64,000 nucleotides of DNA from NCBI GenBank assembly GCA_002748355.1, contig PDSF01000030.1:62001-126000 (forward strand), read 5' to 3'. Shown here piece by piece: positions 8,822 through 17,317 of this stretch (positions within the stretch are counted from its first letter, which is position 1; each line of letters begins with the position of its first letter). The translations under genes were made by a program, and so were the position numbers. Under the pieces are notes generated by a model. The model was given only the letters and a program-made list of their open reading frames with translations. It was not told the DNA's origin and did not search any database. This DNA comes from Planctomycetota bacterium. GTDB lineage: Bacteria; Planctomycetota; UBA1135; GCA-002748355.

Positions 8822-9277
8822 TTAGCTACCGGGGGTCCAGCGAGGGAGCTCGACGACCAAATCTTTGGGCTGCTGCGCCATATGCGGGTGCTCGGCGCCC
8901 TCATAGATCTTGAGGCGCGAGAGCATCAGCTTGCCCATGCGGTTCTTAGGCAGCATGCGACGGACCGCGAGGGTCAGAAGCTTGCGGGGGTCTTTTTCGC
9001 GCATCTCTCCGAGGGTGGTCTTCTTGAGACCGCCAACATAGCCCGACCACTGCGTGTAAACGCGGCGCTCGTGCTTCATGCCGGTCGTCTGGACCTTGCC
9101 AGCGTTCAATACGATCACGCCATCGCCAGTAAAAACGTGCGGCGTGTAGATCGGCTTGCGCTTACCCATCAGGGTCTCGGCGATCGCCACCGCCAGACGG
9201 CCGAGCCTATGCTCGGACGCGTCAACGACGAACCAATCGAACGGTGCGTCGGCCTTGGCCCAGCTGGTTCCGGTCAT
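8822..9277 (-). CDS. rplM: 50S ribosomal protein L13
   Basis: 151 aa from the ATG at 9277, chosen because GGGAG lies 8 bases upstream; an ATG at 9292 would add 5 residues. Family features: WFVVDASEHRLGRLAVAIA, the HVFTGDGVIVLNA stretch, YTQWSGYVGGLK, and VRRMLPKNRMGKLMLSRLK near the end. uL13 is an early-assembly protein of the large subunit. It precedes rpsI. Confidence 0.97.
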   Translation of the reverse strand: MTGTSWAKADAPFDWFVVDASEHRLGRLAVAIAETLMGKRKPIYTPHVFTGDGVIVLNAGKVQTTGMKHERRVYTQWSGYVGGLKKTTLGEMREKDPRKLLTLAVRRMLPKNRMGKLMLSRLKIYEGAEHPHMAQQPKDLVVELPRWTPGS

Positions 9278-9597
9278 CGGGTCCACTCCCATCGAGTCTC
9301 AAGTCAGTGGCGCGGCGAGGGCGCGAGTGAAGGCGACCCTCCATCCCGAGCGTGAACTTGCCGAACCTTTATGTCGCTGCCGCGTGCCTATCCCGAAGCC
9401 TCCCCGGCACTCACTTGCAGGGGGCCTTCGCAGCTCGCTCCCTTGGAGGAGGCGCACATCGGCGAAAGGAAGCGCAGCACGTTAGCGCCGCAGGCTCCCG
9501 CATCAACTCCCGTGCGAGGAAAAGCCGCCGCTCCTATGCGGAAGATCCCCTCCCAGCTCAGCGCAAGCTCAAAGCAAGCCCTGCTCTGCCGCCTTGT
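9278..9597. other. Gene-free region upstream of rplM
   Basis: 320 bases between the end of the FtsQ-like gene and rplM, on the strand transcribed toward rplM. Since ribosomal operons usually carry their own promoter and sometimes a leader, this is where one would lie. I see no canonical -35/-10 pair and no leader structure I can name. Confidence 0.4.
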
Positions 9598-10659
9598 TCA
9601 GCGATCCTGGCGCAGCCGCGAGCCCCGCTCCTCTCGCAGTTTTGGCCGAAACGGGGCCAGAGTTCCCGGCCGGGAAGGCGAGGGAGCCAAGCTGCGAGGG
9701 CTCCCCTCGCGCAGCCGCAGCCGCTCCCTCCAAGTCTTGGGGAAGCGAAGGTCACAGCTTTCGACCTGGACCAGCCCCGGGTATTGGGCAAGAAGCTCCT
9801 TCAGCACTGCGCGCTTGGTCTCCGGCGGGATCTCACTGAACTGGCCGCCCGGAGCATGGCCCCAGGAGGCCAGGAGGGCCCGGCCTTCACGATTGCGCAG
9901 CACCAGCCGGTAGCGGGCGAGCCGCGGCGAAACCTGCCAGGACTGGTTCGAGGCATCGATGCCGAAGAGTTCGACGCCCGTGCCCTTGATCAGCGGGCGC
10001 ATCGACTCATGCCACACGCGAGCGATGGCGGAGGCGCTAACGCAGTAGCGACGCCCCTCCTCACCAGGCAGTAGCTCTGGCACGCCAAGCAGACGAGGCA
10101 AAAGGCCCGGCGGGTCTTTCGGGAGAACCGTGCCGGCCGCAGGGACAGCAAAGACGCCAGGCCCCGTTTCTTGCTGCTGGTGAAGAGAACGAAGCCCTTC
10201 ATGCTCTCGCAAGCTGCGCACGGGCAGCGGTAATAGATAGCCCGCATCCGCAACCCAGCTCAGCCAACGCCCCGGTCCGGCCGCCAAGAGCCACGGCCGC
10301 CGGAGTTCAAGGGTGAGCTTCAGCTCGCTGGGAGGCAGCTTTTCGGCATGAACCGCAGCCACCCACGGCAGGCCGCGCAGGCGCGAAAGCCACGAGAGGT
10401 AGGACGCATCGTCGAGGAGCGAAAAGGGCTTGCCGGCCACCCGCAGGTAGTCGGCAAAGAAGGCTTCCGCCTCAACCAAACCCATCCACTCTGGACGCAA
10501 GGTCCCCAGCTCGATGCGCGCGGGATCAAAGCTCGGCGCCGGTGCGGCACGAGCTTTACGCCAAGCGACACGCCCGAGATAGATGCTCGCACTCAACAGA
10601 ACGCTGAGCAGCAAGATCGTGATCGGGCCTAGTCCAAAGACCCGGGGCGGCTCCGACAT
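9598..10659 (-). CDS. FtsQ/POTRA-like membrane protein
   Basis: 353 aa. Layout is bitopic: about 9 cytoplasmic residues, one membrane span (about 10-28, ITILLLSVLLSASIYLG), then a periplasmic domain. The block LPWVAAVHAEKLPPSELKLT followed by LELRRPWLLA is what FtsQ and POTRA domains show (a PWV-x-x-A-x-V strand, then a P-x-x-L-x-V strand and an E-R-x-P turn). The rest (residues 150-330) is not recognisable, and the tail is Arg/Pro-rich. FtsQ is a divisome scaffold; division genes are not adjacent here, so this is an FtsQ-like call from fold signature only. It lies 168 bases after the small acidic gene and 320 before rplM. Confidence 0.55.
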   Translation of the reverse strand: MSEPPRVFGLGPITILLLSVLLSASIYLGRVAWRKARAAPAPSFDPARIELGTLRPEWMGLVEAEAFFADYLRVAGKPFSLLDDASYLSWLSRLRGLPWVAAVHAEKLPPSELKLTLELRRPWLLAAGPGRWLSWVADAGYLLPLPVRSLREHEGLRSLHQQQETGPGVFAVPAAGTVLPKDPPGLLPRLLGVPELLPGEEGRRYCVSASAIARVWHESMRPLIKGTGVELFGIDASNQSWQVSPRLARYRLVLRNREGRALLASWGHAPGGQFSEIPPETKRAVLKELLAQYPGLVQVESCDLRFPKTWRERLRLREGSPRSLAPSPSRPGTLAPFRPKLREERGSRLRQDR

Positions 10660-10704
10660 CCATCAAGCTCGCGGAGAGGAAGTAGATGATTGTGACTCGT
10701 GCCC

Positions 10705-10767
10705 CCCAACCCAGAGACCCAACCCAGAGACCCAGCCCAGAGATCCAGCCCAGAGATCCAGCCCAGG
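10705..10767. repeat. 13-bp tandem repeat, about 4.8 copies
   Basis: Unit CCCAACCCAGAGA or CCCAGCCCAGAGA, at 10705-10717, 10718-10730, 10731-10743 and 10744-10756, with a partial copy to 10767. Units 1 and 2 are identical; later ones differ by A to G and C to T. It lies between two minus-strand genes, outside any credible coding frame. Confidence 0.9.
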
Positions 10768-10780
10768 CACCCTGTGGCTT

Positions 10781-10792
10781 AGCGCTAGCGCT
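10781..10792. repeat. Perfect 12-bp palindrome AGCGCTAGCGCT
   Basis: Self-complementary, and itself two AGCGCT palindromes in tandem. It lies 14 bases from the tandem repeat and 35 bases past the stop of the small acidic gene. It could be a protein site or part of a 3' end structure. Confidence 0.7.
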
Positions 10793-10827
10793 CAGCCCCA
10801 CGATTCGGGGACCCAGCCCACGCTTCC

Positions 10828-11097
10828 TCAGTTGAGGCGCGTGACCTGGGGCTCGTCCTTCGTGACCTTACCCTTGCGGGCAGCCATGCCGGGGCGAGCG
10901 ACCACATCGTATGCCTGGTCGCAGTCTTCAACGAAGATATCAAGCGTGTCGAGAGCGCTCTCCATGAGCACCCGGTCCAGCACAACCTCGTCGCCCTTCG
11001 CCAGCTCCAGCTCGTGCTCGAGCAAGCGGCTAAGAACACGCAACTGCGAGAGGTGACGGCGCACGAACTGGCCTTCGGATTCGATCATCTTTTCCAT
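10828..11097 (-). CDS. Small acidic helical protein, unknown
   Basis: 89 aa. The ATG at 11097 has a strong ribosome site, AAGGGGAG, 6 bases upstream, which supports real translation. The protein is helical and acidic (FVRRHLSQLRVLSRLLEHEL, VLMESALDTLDIFVEDC) with a short basic tail. There is no signal peptide and no known motif. It opens the minus-strand run toward the FtsQ-like gene. I cannot assign a function. Confidence 0.7.
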   Translation of the reverse strand: MEKMIESEGQFVRRHLSQLRVLSRLLEHELELAKGDEVVLDRVLMESALDTLDIFVEDCDQAYDVVARPGMAARKGKVTKDEPQVTRLN

Positions 11098-11556
11098 CGG
11101 GAACTCCCCTTAACCGGATACGGGTCCGGATGCGCTGGGCCTGGGCTCTTGCCAGCATCCCAAACGCGACTTGAAAACGAGTCAGGAACCGCCCTGAATC
11201 TCGAGAGAGACGGAGCACCGAGGCACTCCGTTTCAGCAGACGTGGCAGCAGGGTGAGGCGCTCCGGAAAACAAGGTCCATGACGTAGCTCGCCACGGACG
11301 CCGGTGGAACCGGGACTCCCCTCCCCACAAGCCATACGGCCGATCGATTCCCCTACGGCCGCTCAACAGGGAAGGGCTCATCGGAGCCGAATTCCTCGTC
11401 GATGCCGCGACTCTAGCGCCCAAGCCCCGGCCTTGCAGCCCTGAACACAATCCAAATCGCCAGACAATCCGGCGACAGTTCATCCATGCTTCAGGTCAAG
11501 GAAGGCTGCGCCTAGCGCGTCCGAGCGACTACTCTGTGCCCAAGGAGGGCTAGATC
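11098..11556. other. Divergent intergenic region
   Basis: 459 bases between the small acidic gene (minus) and the helicase (plus), so both promoters should be here. A short hairpin CCGGATACGGGTCCGG at 11114-11129 lies just before the small gene. Otherwise I see no tRNA, riboswitch or convincing -35/-10 pair. Confidence 0.5.
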
Positions 11557-13818
11557 TTGGCCACGAAAAAGCGAGCGGCAAAGAAGACAGGCAGAACCCA
11601 AGGGTCGAAGAAGAGCGCCCGGCGCAAGCAAGCGCGCCACAGAGAGGATGCTCCAGAGGCACCCGAGCAGGACCTGGTCCCCAAGCGCAGCCCGCGCTCC
11701 TCGTCGACAAAGCCGCGAGCGGCCGGTCTCTCCAAGAGCGCCGACGGCAAGGACATCTACTTCAAGGGCTTCTGCCTCAACTCCTTCCAGCGCGCCGCCG
11801 TCACTGCGATCCAAAACGGACGCTCGGTCCTGGTCTCCGCCCCCACCGGAGCGGGCAAGACCCTGGTCGCCGAATACGCGATCCACGAAGCGCTCCGCCA
11901 AGGCAAGCGCTGCATCTACACCGCGCCGATCAAGGCCCTAAGCAACCAGAAATACCGAGACTTCCAACAGGACCCAGACATCGAAGTCGGCCTGATGACC
12001 GGCGACGTCACCATCGACCCGCATGCGCCGCTCCTGATCATGACCACGGAGATCTTCCGCAACACGATCTTCGAGGATCCCGAACGGGTGCAAGACGTCG
12101 AGTTCCTGATCTTCGACGAGATCCACTACCTCGACGATCGCGACCGCGGCACCGTCTGGGAGGAATCTCTCATCTTCGCGCCAGAGAACATTCGGATGAT
12201 CTGCCTCTCGGCAACCATCCAAAACCTGGACAGCTTCGGCGACTGGATCGGCAGCGTGCGCAAGCAGGAGATCGAGGTCATCCGCCACGACAAACGCCCG
12301 GTTCCCCTGCACCACATGCTCTACCACGGGCAATACGGCGGCTTCCCCCTCAAGCGCCTCTCGCAGATCCAAAAGAAGTTCCGCGACGAGCAGCGGCGCT
12401 GGAACCAAGGCGGCGGCCAGGATTCCGAGAGCTATGGCGACTATCGCAAACGCCACCCCGGACGCCGAGCGCGCTACGGCCAAGGGCAGAGAGGCCGGAA
12501 CGGACGCCCGCGTGTCCACCCGCACCTAGCCGCCCGCAAGCTCATCGACGAGCTGACCAAGGAGGGCCTGACCCCCATCCTCTACTTCTGCTTCTCGCGC
12601 CGAGAATGCCAGATCAAGGCCGAACGCAACTCGCATCGCCGCCTACTGCAGCCTAAGGAGCGGCGCCGCGTCGCCCGACACTTCGACAAGATCTGTGATC
12701 TCTTCCAGCTCGACTGGCGAGAGGATCCTGAACTCGGCTACTTGCGTGACCGCGCCCTACTCGGCATCGGCTACCACCACGCCGGCATGCTGCCCATCCA
12801 CAAAGAGATCGTCGAGCGCCTCTTCACCTCCGGCCTGCTCAAGCTGCTGTTCACGACCGAGACCTTCGCCCTTGGCATCAACATGCCGGCGCGCACCGCC
12901 TGCTTCGACTCCCTGCGCAAGTTCGACGGCATCGACTTCGACTACATGAAGACCCGCGACTACCTGCAGATGGCCGGGCGTGCCGGACGACAGGGCATCG
13001 ACGACGAGGGCCTGGTCTACAGCATTCTCGACAACGAAGACCTGATGGAGGCGCCGCTGCGCCGCATCCACGAGGGCGAACCCGAAGCCATCAAGTCGCG
13101 CTTCAACCTGTCCTACTCGACCATCATCAACCTCTACGAGCACATGGGGCGACGACTGGTCGACGCCTACAAGAAGAGCTTTAGCTACTGGCAGCTCGGC
13201 GGCAGCGGCAAGAAGCGACAGAAGCTCGAGAGGGAAGAAACCAGCAAGATCGTACGCCGCATCTCCCTCCTCGAAGAGGCCGGCTACCTGGACCAGAAAG
13301 AAGGTTTGCTCGGCCGCGCCAAGATCGCCCGGCAGATCAACGGCTACGAGATCCAGCTGACCGAGCTCCTCTTCCAAGGTGTCCTCGACGAACTCGAGGC
13401 TCCGGAGCTGGCGGCGATCTTCACCTCCTTGGTCTTCGAAGAGCGCCGAGGCGTGCAGTGCCTGGTCCGTCCGGACCGGCGTGACCAAGAGCTGATTCAA
13501 CGAGTCGAAGACGCGGTGCGCCGCTTCACTTCACTGGAAATCCGCTCCGGCTTCGACAACCCGATCAAGAAGCCCGACTGGGGCCTCTACACCGCCGCCT
13601 ATGCCTGGGCGCAAGGCTGCGAGTTCGAGGACTTCGGGCACTACACCACCTGCCCACCAGGCGACATCGTTCGCACCCTGCGCATGTCGATCCAGATGCT
13701 GCGCCAGCTGCAGCATGCTCTGTCCAAGGACTATCCTCTGCACCATGAGCTCGAGGTGGCACGCATCGCCATCAACCGCGACATGGTCGACGCCAAGAAG
13801 CAGCTAGAGCTGGGTTGA
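11557..13818 (+). CDS. Ski2-like DExH-box RNA helicase
   Basis: 753 aa with a TTG start at 11557, decided by AAGGAGGG 7 bases upstream. A Lys/Arg-rich N-terminus (1-60) precedes the helicase core: FQRAAVTAI (Q-like motif), SAPTGAGKT at 94-102 (Walker A), TAPIKALSNQKYRDF, FDEIHYL (motif II, DEIH), CLSATI (III), FALGINMPART and LQMAGRAGRQG (VI). Between the two RecA lobes is an Arg/Gly/Gln-rich insert (about residues 285-330). The C-terminal 200 residues resemble the helical region of Ski2/Mtr4/HelY proteins. These unwind RNA in processing or decay. It stands alone on the plus strand. Confidence 0.92.
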   Translation: MATKKRAAKKTGRTQGSKKSARRKQARHREDAPEAPEQDLVPKRSPRSSSTKPRAAGLSKSADGKDIYFKGFCLNSFQRAAVTAIQNGRSVLVSAPTGAGKTLVAEYAIHEALRQGKRCIYTAPIKALSNQKYRDFQQDPDIEVGLMTGDVTIDPHAPLLIMTTEIFRNTIFEDPERVQDVEFLIFDEIHYLDDRDRGTVWEESLIFAPENIRMICLSATIQNLDSFGDWIGSVRKQEIEVIRHDKRPVPLHHMLYHGQYGGFPLKRLSQIQKKFRDEQRRWNQGGGQDSESYGDYRKRHPGRRARYGQGQRGRNGRPRVHPHLAARKLIDELTKEGLTPILYFCFSRRECQIKAERNSHRRLLQPKERRRVARHFDKICDLFQLDWREDPELGYLRDRALLGIGYHHAGMLPIHKEIVERLFTSGLLKLLFTTETFALGINMPARTACFDSLRKFDGIDFDYMKTRDYLQMAGRAGRQGIDDEGLVYSILDNEDLMEAPLRRIHEGEPEAIKSRFNLSYSTIINLYEHMGRRLVDAYKKSFSYWQLGGSGKKRQKLEREETSKIVRRISLLEEAGYLDQKEGLLGRAKIARQINGYEIQLTELLFQGVLDELEAPELAAIFTSLVFEERRGVQCLVRPDRRDQELIQRVEDAVRRFTSLEIRSGFDNPIKKPDWGLYTAAYAWAQGCEFEDFGHYTTCPPGDIVRTLRMSIQMLRQLQHALSKDYPLHHELEVARIAINRDMVDAKKQLELG

Positions 13819-13863
13819 GCGCCTCGCCCGAAACTCGTCACGGTTCGAACGCCCGCCCCTTAC

Positions 13864-14307
13864 TCAGCCCAGCTCGTCACGGAGTTCGGCGGCAAAGTCT
13901 GCCGCCAGCTCCAGCAGCTGCTGGTAGCACTCGGCATAGAACTCAGGGCTACGCCCGTACGGATCCTCTACGTTCCAGTTGTCCACCCAGGGCAGCAGAG
14001 GATCCTCTCCCGCAATGCGCGCCACAGCATCCAGGTGAGCATCCTCCATCACCACCAGCTGCGTCGCCTTCGCCAGCAGCTCCGCGCTGAGCCGCTGCGC
14101 CCGATGCCGAGTCAGGTCGATTTCAAACTCGCGCGCCGCCTGCACCGCTTCCTCCGGGCAGCGGTTTCCCGGAACCCCGAGGGTACCGGCACTCTCGACG
14201 ACAGCCACGATCCCCTGCTCGGCCAACGCTTGCCGGATCGCGATCTCCGCAAAGGGGCTTCGGCAGATATTGCCCGTGCACAAGACCAAGACCTGCAGCC
14301 GCTTCAT
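13864..14307 (-). CDS. Low-molecular-weight protein tyrosine phosphatase
   Basis: 147 aa. The P-loop CTGNICRSPFAE (CX5R) is at residues 10-21, and the general acid lies in NVEDPYGRSPEFY. These are the two defining sites of LMW-PTPs, which hydrolyse phosphotyrosine; bacterial members often act on polysaccharide-export kinases, and some related proteins are arsenate reductases. No arsenic or capsule gene is nearby. The ATG at 14307 overlaps the nadK stop by 4 bases (ATGA), so it is translationally coupled as the last gene of the dxs operon. Confidence 0.93.
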   Translation of the reverse strand: MKRLQVLVLCTGNICRSPFAEIAIRQALAEQGIVAVVESAGTLGVPGNRCPEEAVQAAREFEIDLTRHRAQRLSAELLAKATQLVVMEDAHLDAVARIAGEDPLLPWVDNWNVEDPYGRSPEFYAECYQQLLELAADFAAELRDELG

Positions 14308-15197
14308 TCCACTTTGTCCTGGTTCTCGCTCGGAGATTCGAGATCGGCAATGCGCGCCGCATACTGCGGCGAGCCAGCCCAGTCAAACTTCTGCCGCAGG
14401 ATGCTGAAGAAGTCGTTCCCCTCCAGAGTCAGCAGGCGGAAGCAGGACTTAGCCCTGCGCAAGAGGATCCTATCGCCGCCGCAAACATGCCATTTGACCT
14501 GGCCGTCGCAGACAAGCGAGCCGACGGGCTCCCCTTCTGGCGCTTCCACCGTCAACTCCACCGGCTTTTCCGATGGCACCACCAAGGGGCGCACCGGCAA
14601 GGCGTGTGGCGCGATCGGCGTCAAAACGAGCGCCTCCAACTCGGGAGCGAGGATGGGCCCACCCAGCGACAGTGAATAGGCCGTGGACCCCACCGGAGTC
14701 GCCACGATCAAGCCGTCGCCGCTATAGGTCGTGACCGAGCGATTCCCGACCTTGACGCTGAGCTCAATGAGCCCGCGGTGCATCCCGCGTTGACATACCG
14801 CATCGTTGAGCAGGAGCACAGGGCTGTCCTGGCCCGGGGCATGACATTCGATGAGCAGCCTATGCTCTTCCCGCAGCCGGCCAGCTAGCGCCAGCTCGAC
14901 CGCCGACTGCGCCGCTTCAACGCGGAACTCGGCCAAAAAGCCCAGGCGCCCCAGGTTGATGCCCAAGGTCGGGAGCTGATGCTCCCCCATGTGCCGAGCC
15001 GTGGAGAGGATGGTCCCATCGCCACCAAAGACGACGACGAGATCGGCATCGATGCCCTCGAGCCCCCGCTCACGATCCAGCAGGACTCCAGCGAGCTCGG
15101 CCCGCTCCTCCAACCAGGGCAGGAAGGAGCGGAGGGTTTCGCGGACCTCGCCTTTTTGCTCGTCCGCGACGATCTGGACTCGCGCTTGGCGACTCAA
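14304..15197 (-). CDS. nadK: NAD kinase
   Basis: 297 aa. It phosphorylates NAD to NADP. Family motifs are present: VVVFGGDGTILSTAR (GGDG), LPTLGINLGRLGFLAE, the NDAV site in LLLNDAVCQRGMHRG, and YSGDGLIVATPVGSTAYSLS. The TTG start at 15197 lies 2 bases from the dxs stop. NADPH demand of the isoprenoid pathway makes the neighbourhood with dxs sensible. Confidence 0.95.
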   Translation of the reverse strand: MSRQARVQIVADEQKGEVRETLRSFLPWLEERAELAGVLLDRERGLEGIDADLVVVFGGDGTILSTARHMGEHQLPTLGINLGRLGFLAEFRVEAAQSAVELALAGRLREEHRLLIECHAPGQDSPVLLLNDAVCQRGMHRGLIELSVKVGNRSVTTYSGDGLIVATPVGSTAYSLSLGGPILAPELEALVLTPIAPHALPVRPLVVPSEKPVELTVEAPEGEPVGSLVCDGQVKWHVCGGDRILLRRAKSCFRLLTLEGNDFFSILRQKFDWAGSPQYAARIADLESPSENQDKVE

Positions 15198-15199
15198 AG

Positions 15200-17182
15200 T
15201 CAGGAAGCCTCGGCTTCACTGAGCGGCGGCTCCTCGTCGCTCGGCCGTGAAAAACGACCAACGCTGTGGCGCAGCAGCTCGAACTCCTCGATCGCGCTCT
15301 TGGCGATACCGGCAGCATCGAGACCGAGCATCGCCAGCAGCTCCTCCCGCGTCGCATGCTCCTGGAACTCGTCCGGGACCCCCAGGCAGCGCACCCGCGG
15401 CAGCCGGCCCGGCGGCAGCATGTGCAGAGCCTCGAGGAAGCAGGAGCCAAAGCCACCGCGCAAACTGTGGTCCTCCACCGTCAAGACCAACTCATGACGG
15501 GCCCGCAGATCCTGGATGAGTTCCATGTCGATCGGCTTGGCAAAGCGCATGTTGACCAGCTCGACTGAGAGGCCCAGGTTTTCGAGGCGCTGGGTAGCAG
15601 CCTGCGCGTGTTCGAACTGGCTGCCGTAGGCCACCAGGGCCAGATCGCGACCCTGCTGCACCACTTCGCCCTTGCCCAGCTCGATAGGCGGACGCTGGTC
15701 GCGGGCTTCCCCCGCCCCGACGCTGCCGCGGGCAAAGCGCATCGCCACCGGCCCTTCGCGCCAATCGAGCCCCCAGTCGAGCATCATCTGCAGCTCGTTG
15801 CCGTCGCGCGGCGAGAGCATGCTCACCTCGGGCATGGTGCCGAGATAGGCGATATCGAAGATGCCGTGGTGGGTCGCACCGTCCTCGCCGACGACACCGG
15901 CACGGTCCATCGCGAAGAACACCGGCAGCTTTTGCAGGGCAACCTCCTGGAAGACCTGGTCGTAGCCACGCTGCAAAAAGGTCGAATAGATCGCGGCAAC
16001 GGGCTTGAGCCCCGAAGACGCCAGTCCAGAGGCGAAGGCCACCGTGTGCTGCTCGGCGATGCCGCCGTCGATGCCCCGCTTGGGGAAGCGCGCCATGAAC
16101 TTGTCGACACCGGTGCCCGCAGGCATGGCCGCCGTCAGCGCCACGACGCTCTCGTCCCGCTCGCCAGCAGCGATCAAGGCATCGGCAAACCAAGTGGTCC
16201 AGGCCTTGGCGCTCGGGTCCTTCGGCTCGACCTTGGGAGCTTTCTCTCCAGGAGCCACGCAGATCGCCTTGGCCGCCGGCTTGGCGGCGTGGCCCTTGTC
16301 GGCCTTGTCCTCGGCGCCGGGGATGCCCCTGCCCTTCTGCGTCTTGACGTGGAGCAGGACCACCCCGTCCTTCTTCTGGCAGTGCTGCAGGGCGTCGATC
16401 AGCTCGTCGGTGTCGTGCCCGTCGATCGGCCCGTGGTAGGTCAGACCGAAGGCCTCGAAGATCTGCCCCGGCTGCAAGGTGCTGTGCAGCATCCTCAGAC
16501 CCTGCTCCAGGCTGGCATCCAGCTTCTCGCCGATCACCGGCATGGCCTGCAAGAGCTGGTGCACCGTGCGCCGCGCCTGGTAGTAGAGCGAGCCCGAACG
16601 CAGGCTCGAGAGATAGTCGGAGAGGGCGCCCACGGTGCGGGCAATCGACCAGTGATTGTCGTTCAGGATGACAAGCAACTTAGTGCCGAGCTCGCCGCCG
16701 TGGTTGAGCGCTTCGAAGGCAACTCCCGCCCCCAGCGAGGCATCGCCGACGACGGCCACAGTCTGCCGCTTGCGCCCAATCAGCGCGTCGCCGTGGGCAA
16801 TGCCCAAGGCCGCGCTGGTCGCCGTGCCCGCATGCCCCATCGTGTAGACGTCGTAGGGCGACTCGAAGCGGTTGGTGAATCCGCTAAGCCCGCCCTTTTG
16901 CCGCAGCGTCGGCAGTTGGTTTCTACGACCGGTCAATATCTTGTGCGGATAGCACTGATGACTGACATCAAAGACCAAGCGATCGTCTTTGAAGTTGAAT
17001 ACGTAGTGCAGGGCGAGCGTGAGTTCGACAGCCCCCATGCCCGAGCCGAGATGGCCACCGGTCTTGGACACAACGTCCATCAGGTACTCGCGCATTTCGC
17101 TGGCGACCTGCGGCAGTTGCTCCCGAGAGAGGTGCTTGAGATCTGCGGGCCAATTGATCTGTTCGAGGAGCTTATCCGTCAC
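15200..17182 (-). CDS. dxs: 1-deoxy-D-xylulose-5-phosphate synthase
   Basis: 660 aa, a TPP enzyme that joins pyruvate and glyceraldehyde 3-phosphate in the first step of the MEP pathway. Seen: SKTGGHLGSGMGAVELTLAL, FDVSHQCYPHKILTGR, GHAGTATSAALGIAHG, the TPP motif VVGDASLGAGVAFEALN through NDNHWSI, then the pyrimidine-domain GGIAEQHTVAFASGLA and AMDRAGVVGEDGATHHGIFD. The C-terminal transketolase domain ends with VEDHSLRGGFGSCFLEAL. A spacer of about 25 residues rich in Lys/Ala between domains is less conserved. The GTG start at 17182 has no clear Shine-Dalgarno. Confidence 0.97.
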   Translation of the reverse strand: MTDKLLEQINWPADLKHLSREQLPQVASEMREYLMDVVSKTGGHLGSGMGAVELTLALHYVFNFKDDRLVFDVSHQCYPHKILTGRRNQLPTLRQKGGLSGFTNRFESPYDVYTMGHAGTATSAALGIAHGDALIGRKRQTVAVVGDASLGAGVAFEALNHGGELGTKLLVILNDNHWSIARTVGALSDYLSSLRSGSLYYQARRTVHQLLQAMPVIGEKLDASLEQGLRMLHSTLQPGQIFEAFGLTYHGPIDGHDTDELIDALQHCQKKDGVVLLHVKTQKGRGIPGAEDKADKGHAAKPAAKAICVAPGEKAPKVEPKDPSAKAWTTWFADALIAAGERDESVVALTAAMPAGTGVDKFMARFPKRGIDGGIAEQHTVAFASGLASSGLKPVAAIYSTFLQRGYDQVFQEVALQKLPVFFAMDRAGVVGEDGATHHGIFDIAYLGTMPEVSMLSPRDGNELQMMLDWGLDWREGPVAMRFARGSVGAGEARDQRPPIELGKGEVVQQGRDLALVAYGSQFEHAQAATQRLENLGLSVELVNMRFAKPIDMELIQDLRARHELVLTVEDHSLRGGFGSCFLEALHMLPPGRLPRVRCLGVPDEFQEHATREELLAMLGLDAAGIAKSAIEEFELLRHSVGRFSRPSDEEPPLSEAEAS

Positions 17183-17317
17183 GGAGAGTCACCGATGGGC
17201 AGCCGAGCGGGCTGCGGAGCGGGGTTGCAGTCGCGGAGTCGATCGTCAGCCTGGCTAAGAAAGAAAGACGCCGAATAGGGCTTTCTAAACCGCGTCCTGC
17301 CAAAGCACAAACGGAGT

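Noticed and set aside
10705..10767. Possible CRISPR array
   Set aside because: The units are 13 bases and adjacent, with no spacers and no cas genes nearby.
13846..13856. GGTTCGAACG resembling a tRNA T-loop
   Set aside because: It lies in a 45-base gap; the preceding 60 bases are helicase coding sequence and form no cloverleaf.
15608..17278. Long open frame antisense to dxs
   Set aside because: High-GC DNA keeps the antisense frame open; its protein has no family motifs while dxs on the other strand has all of them.
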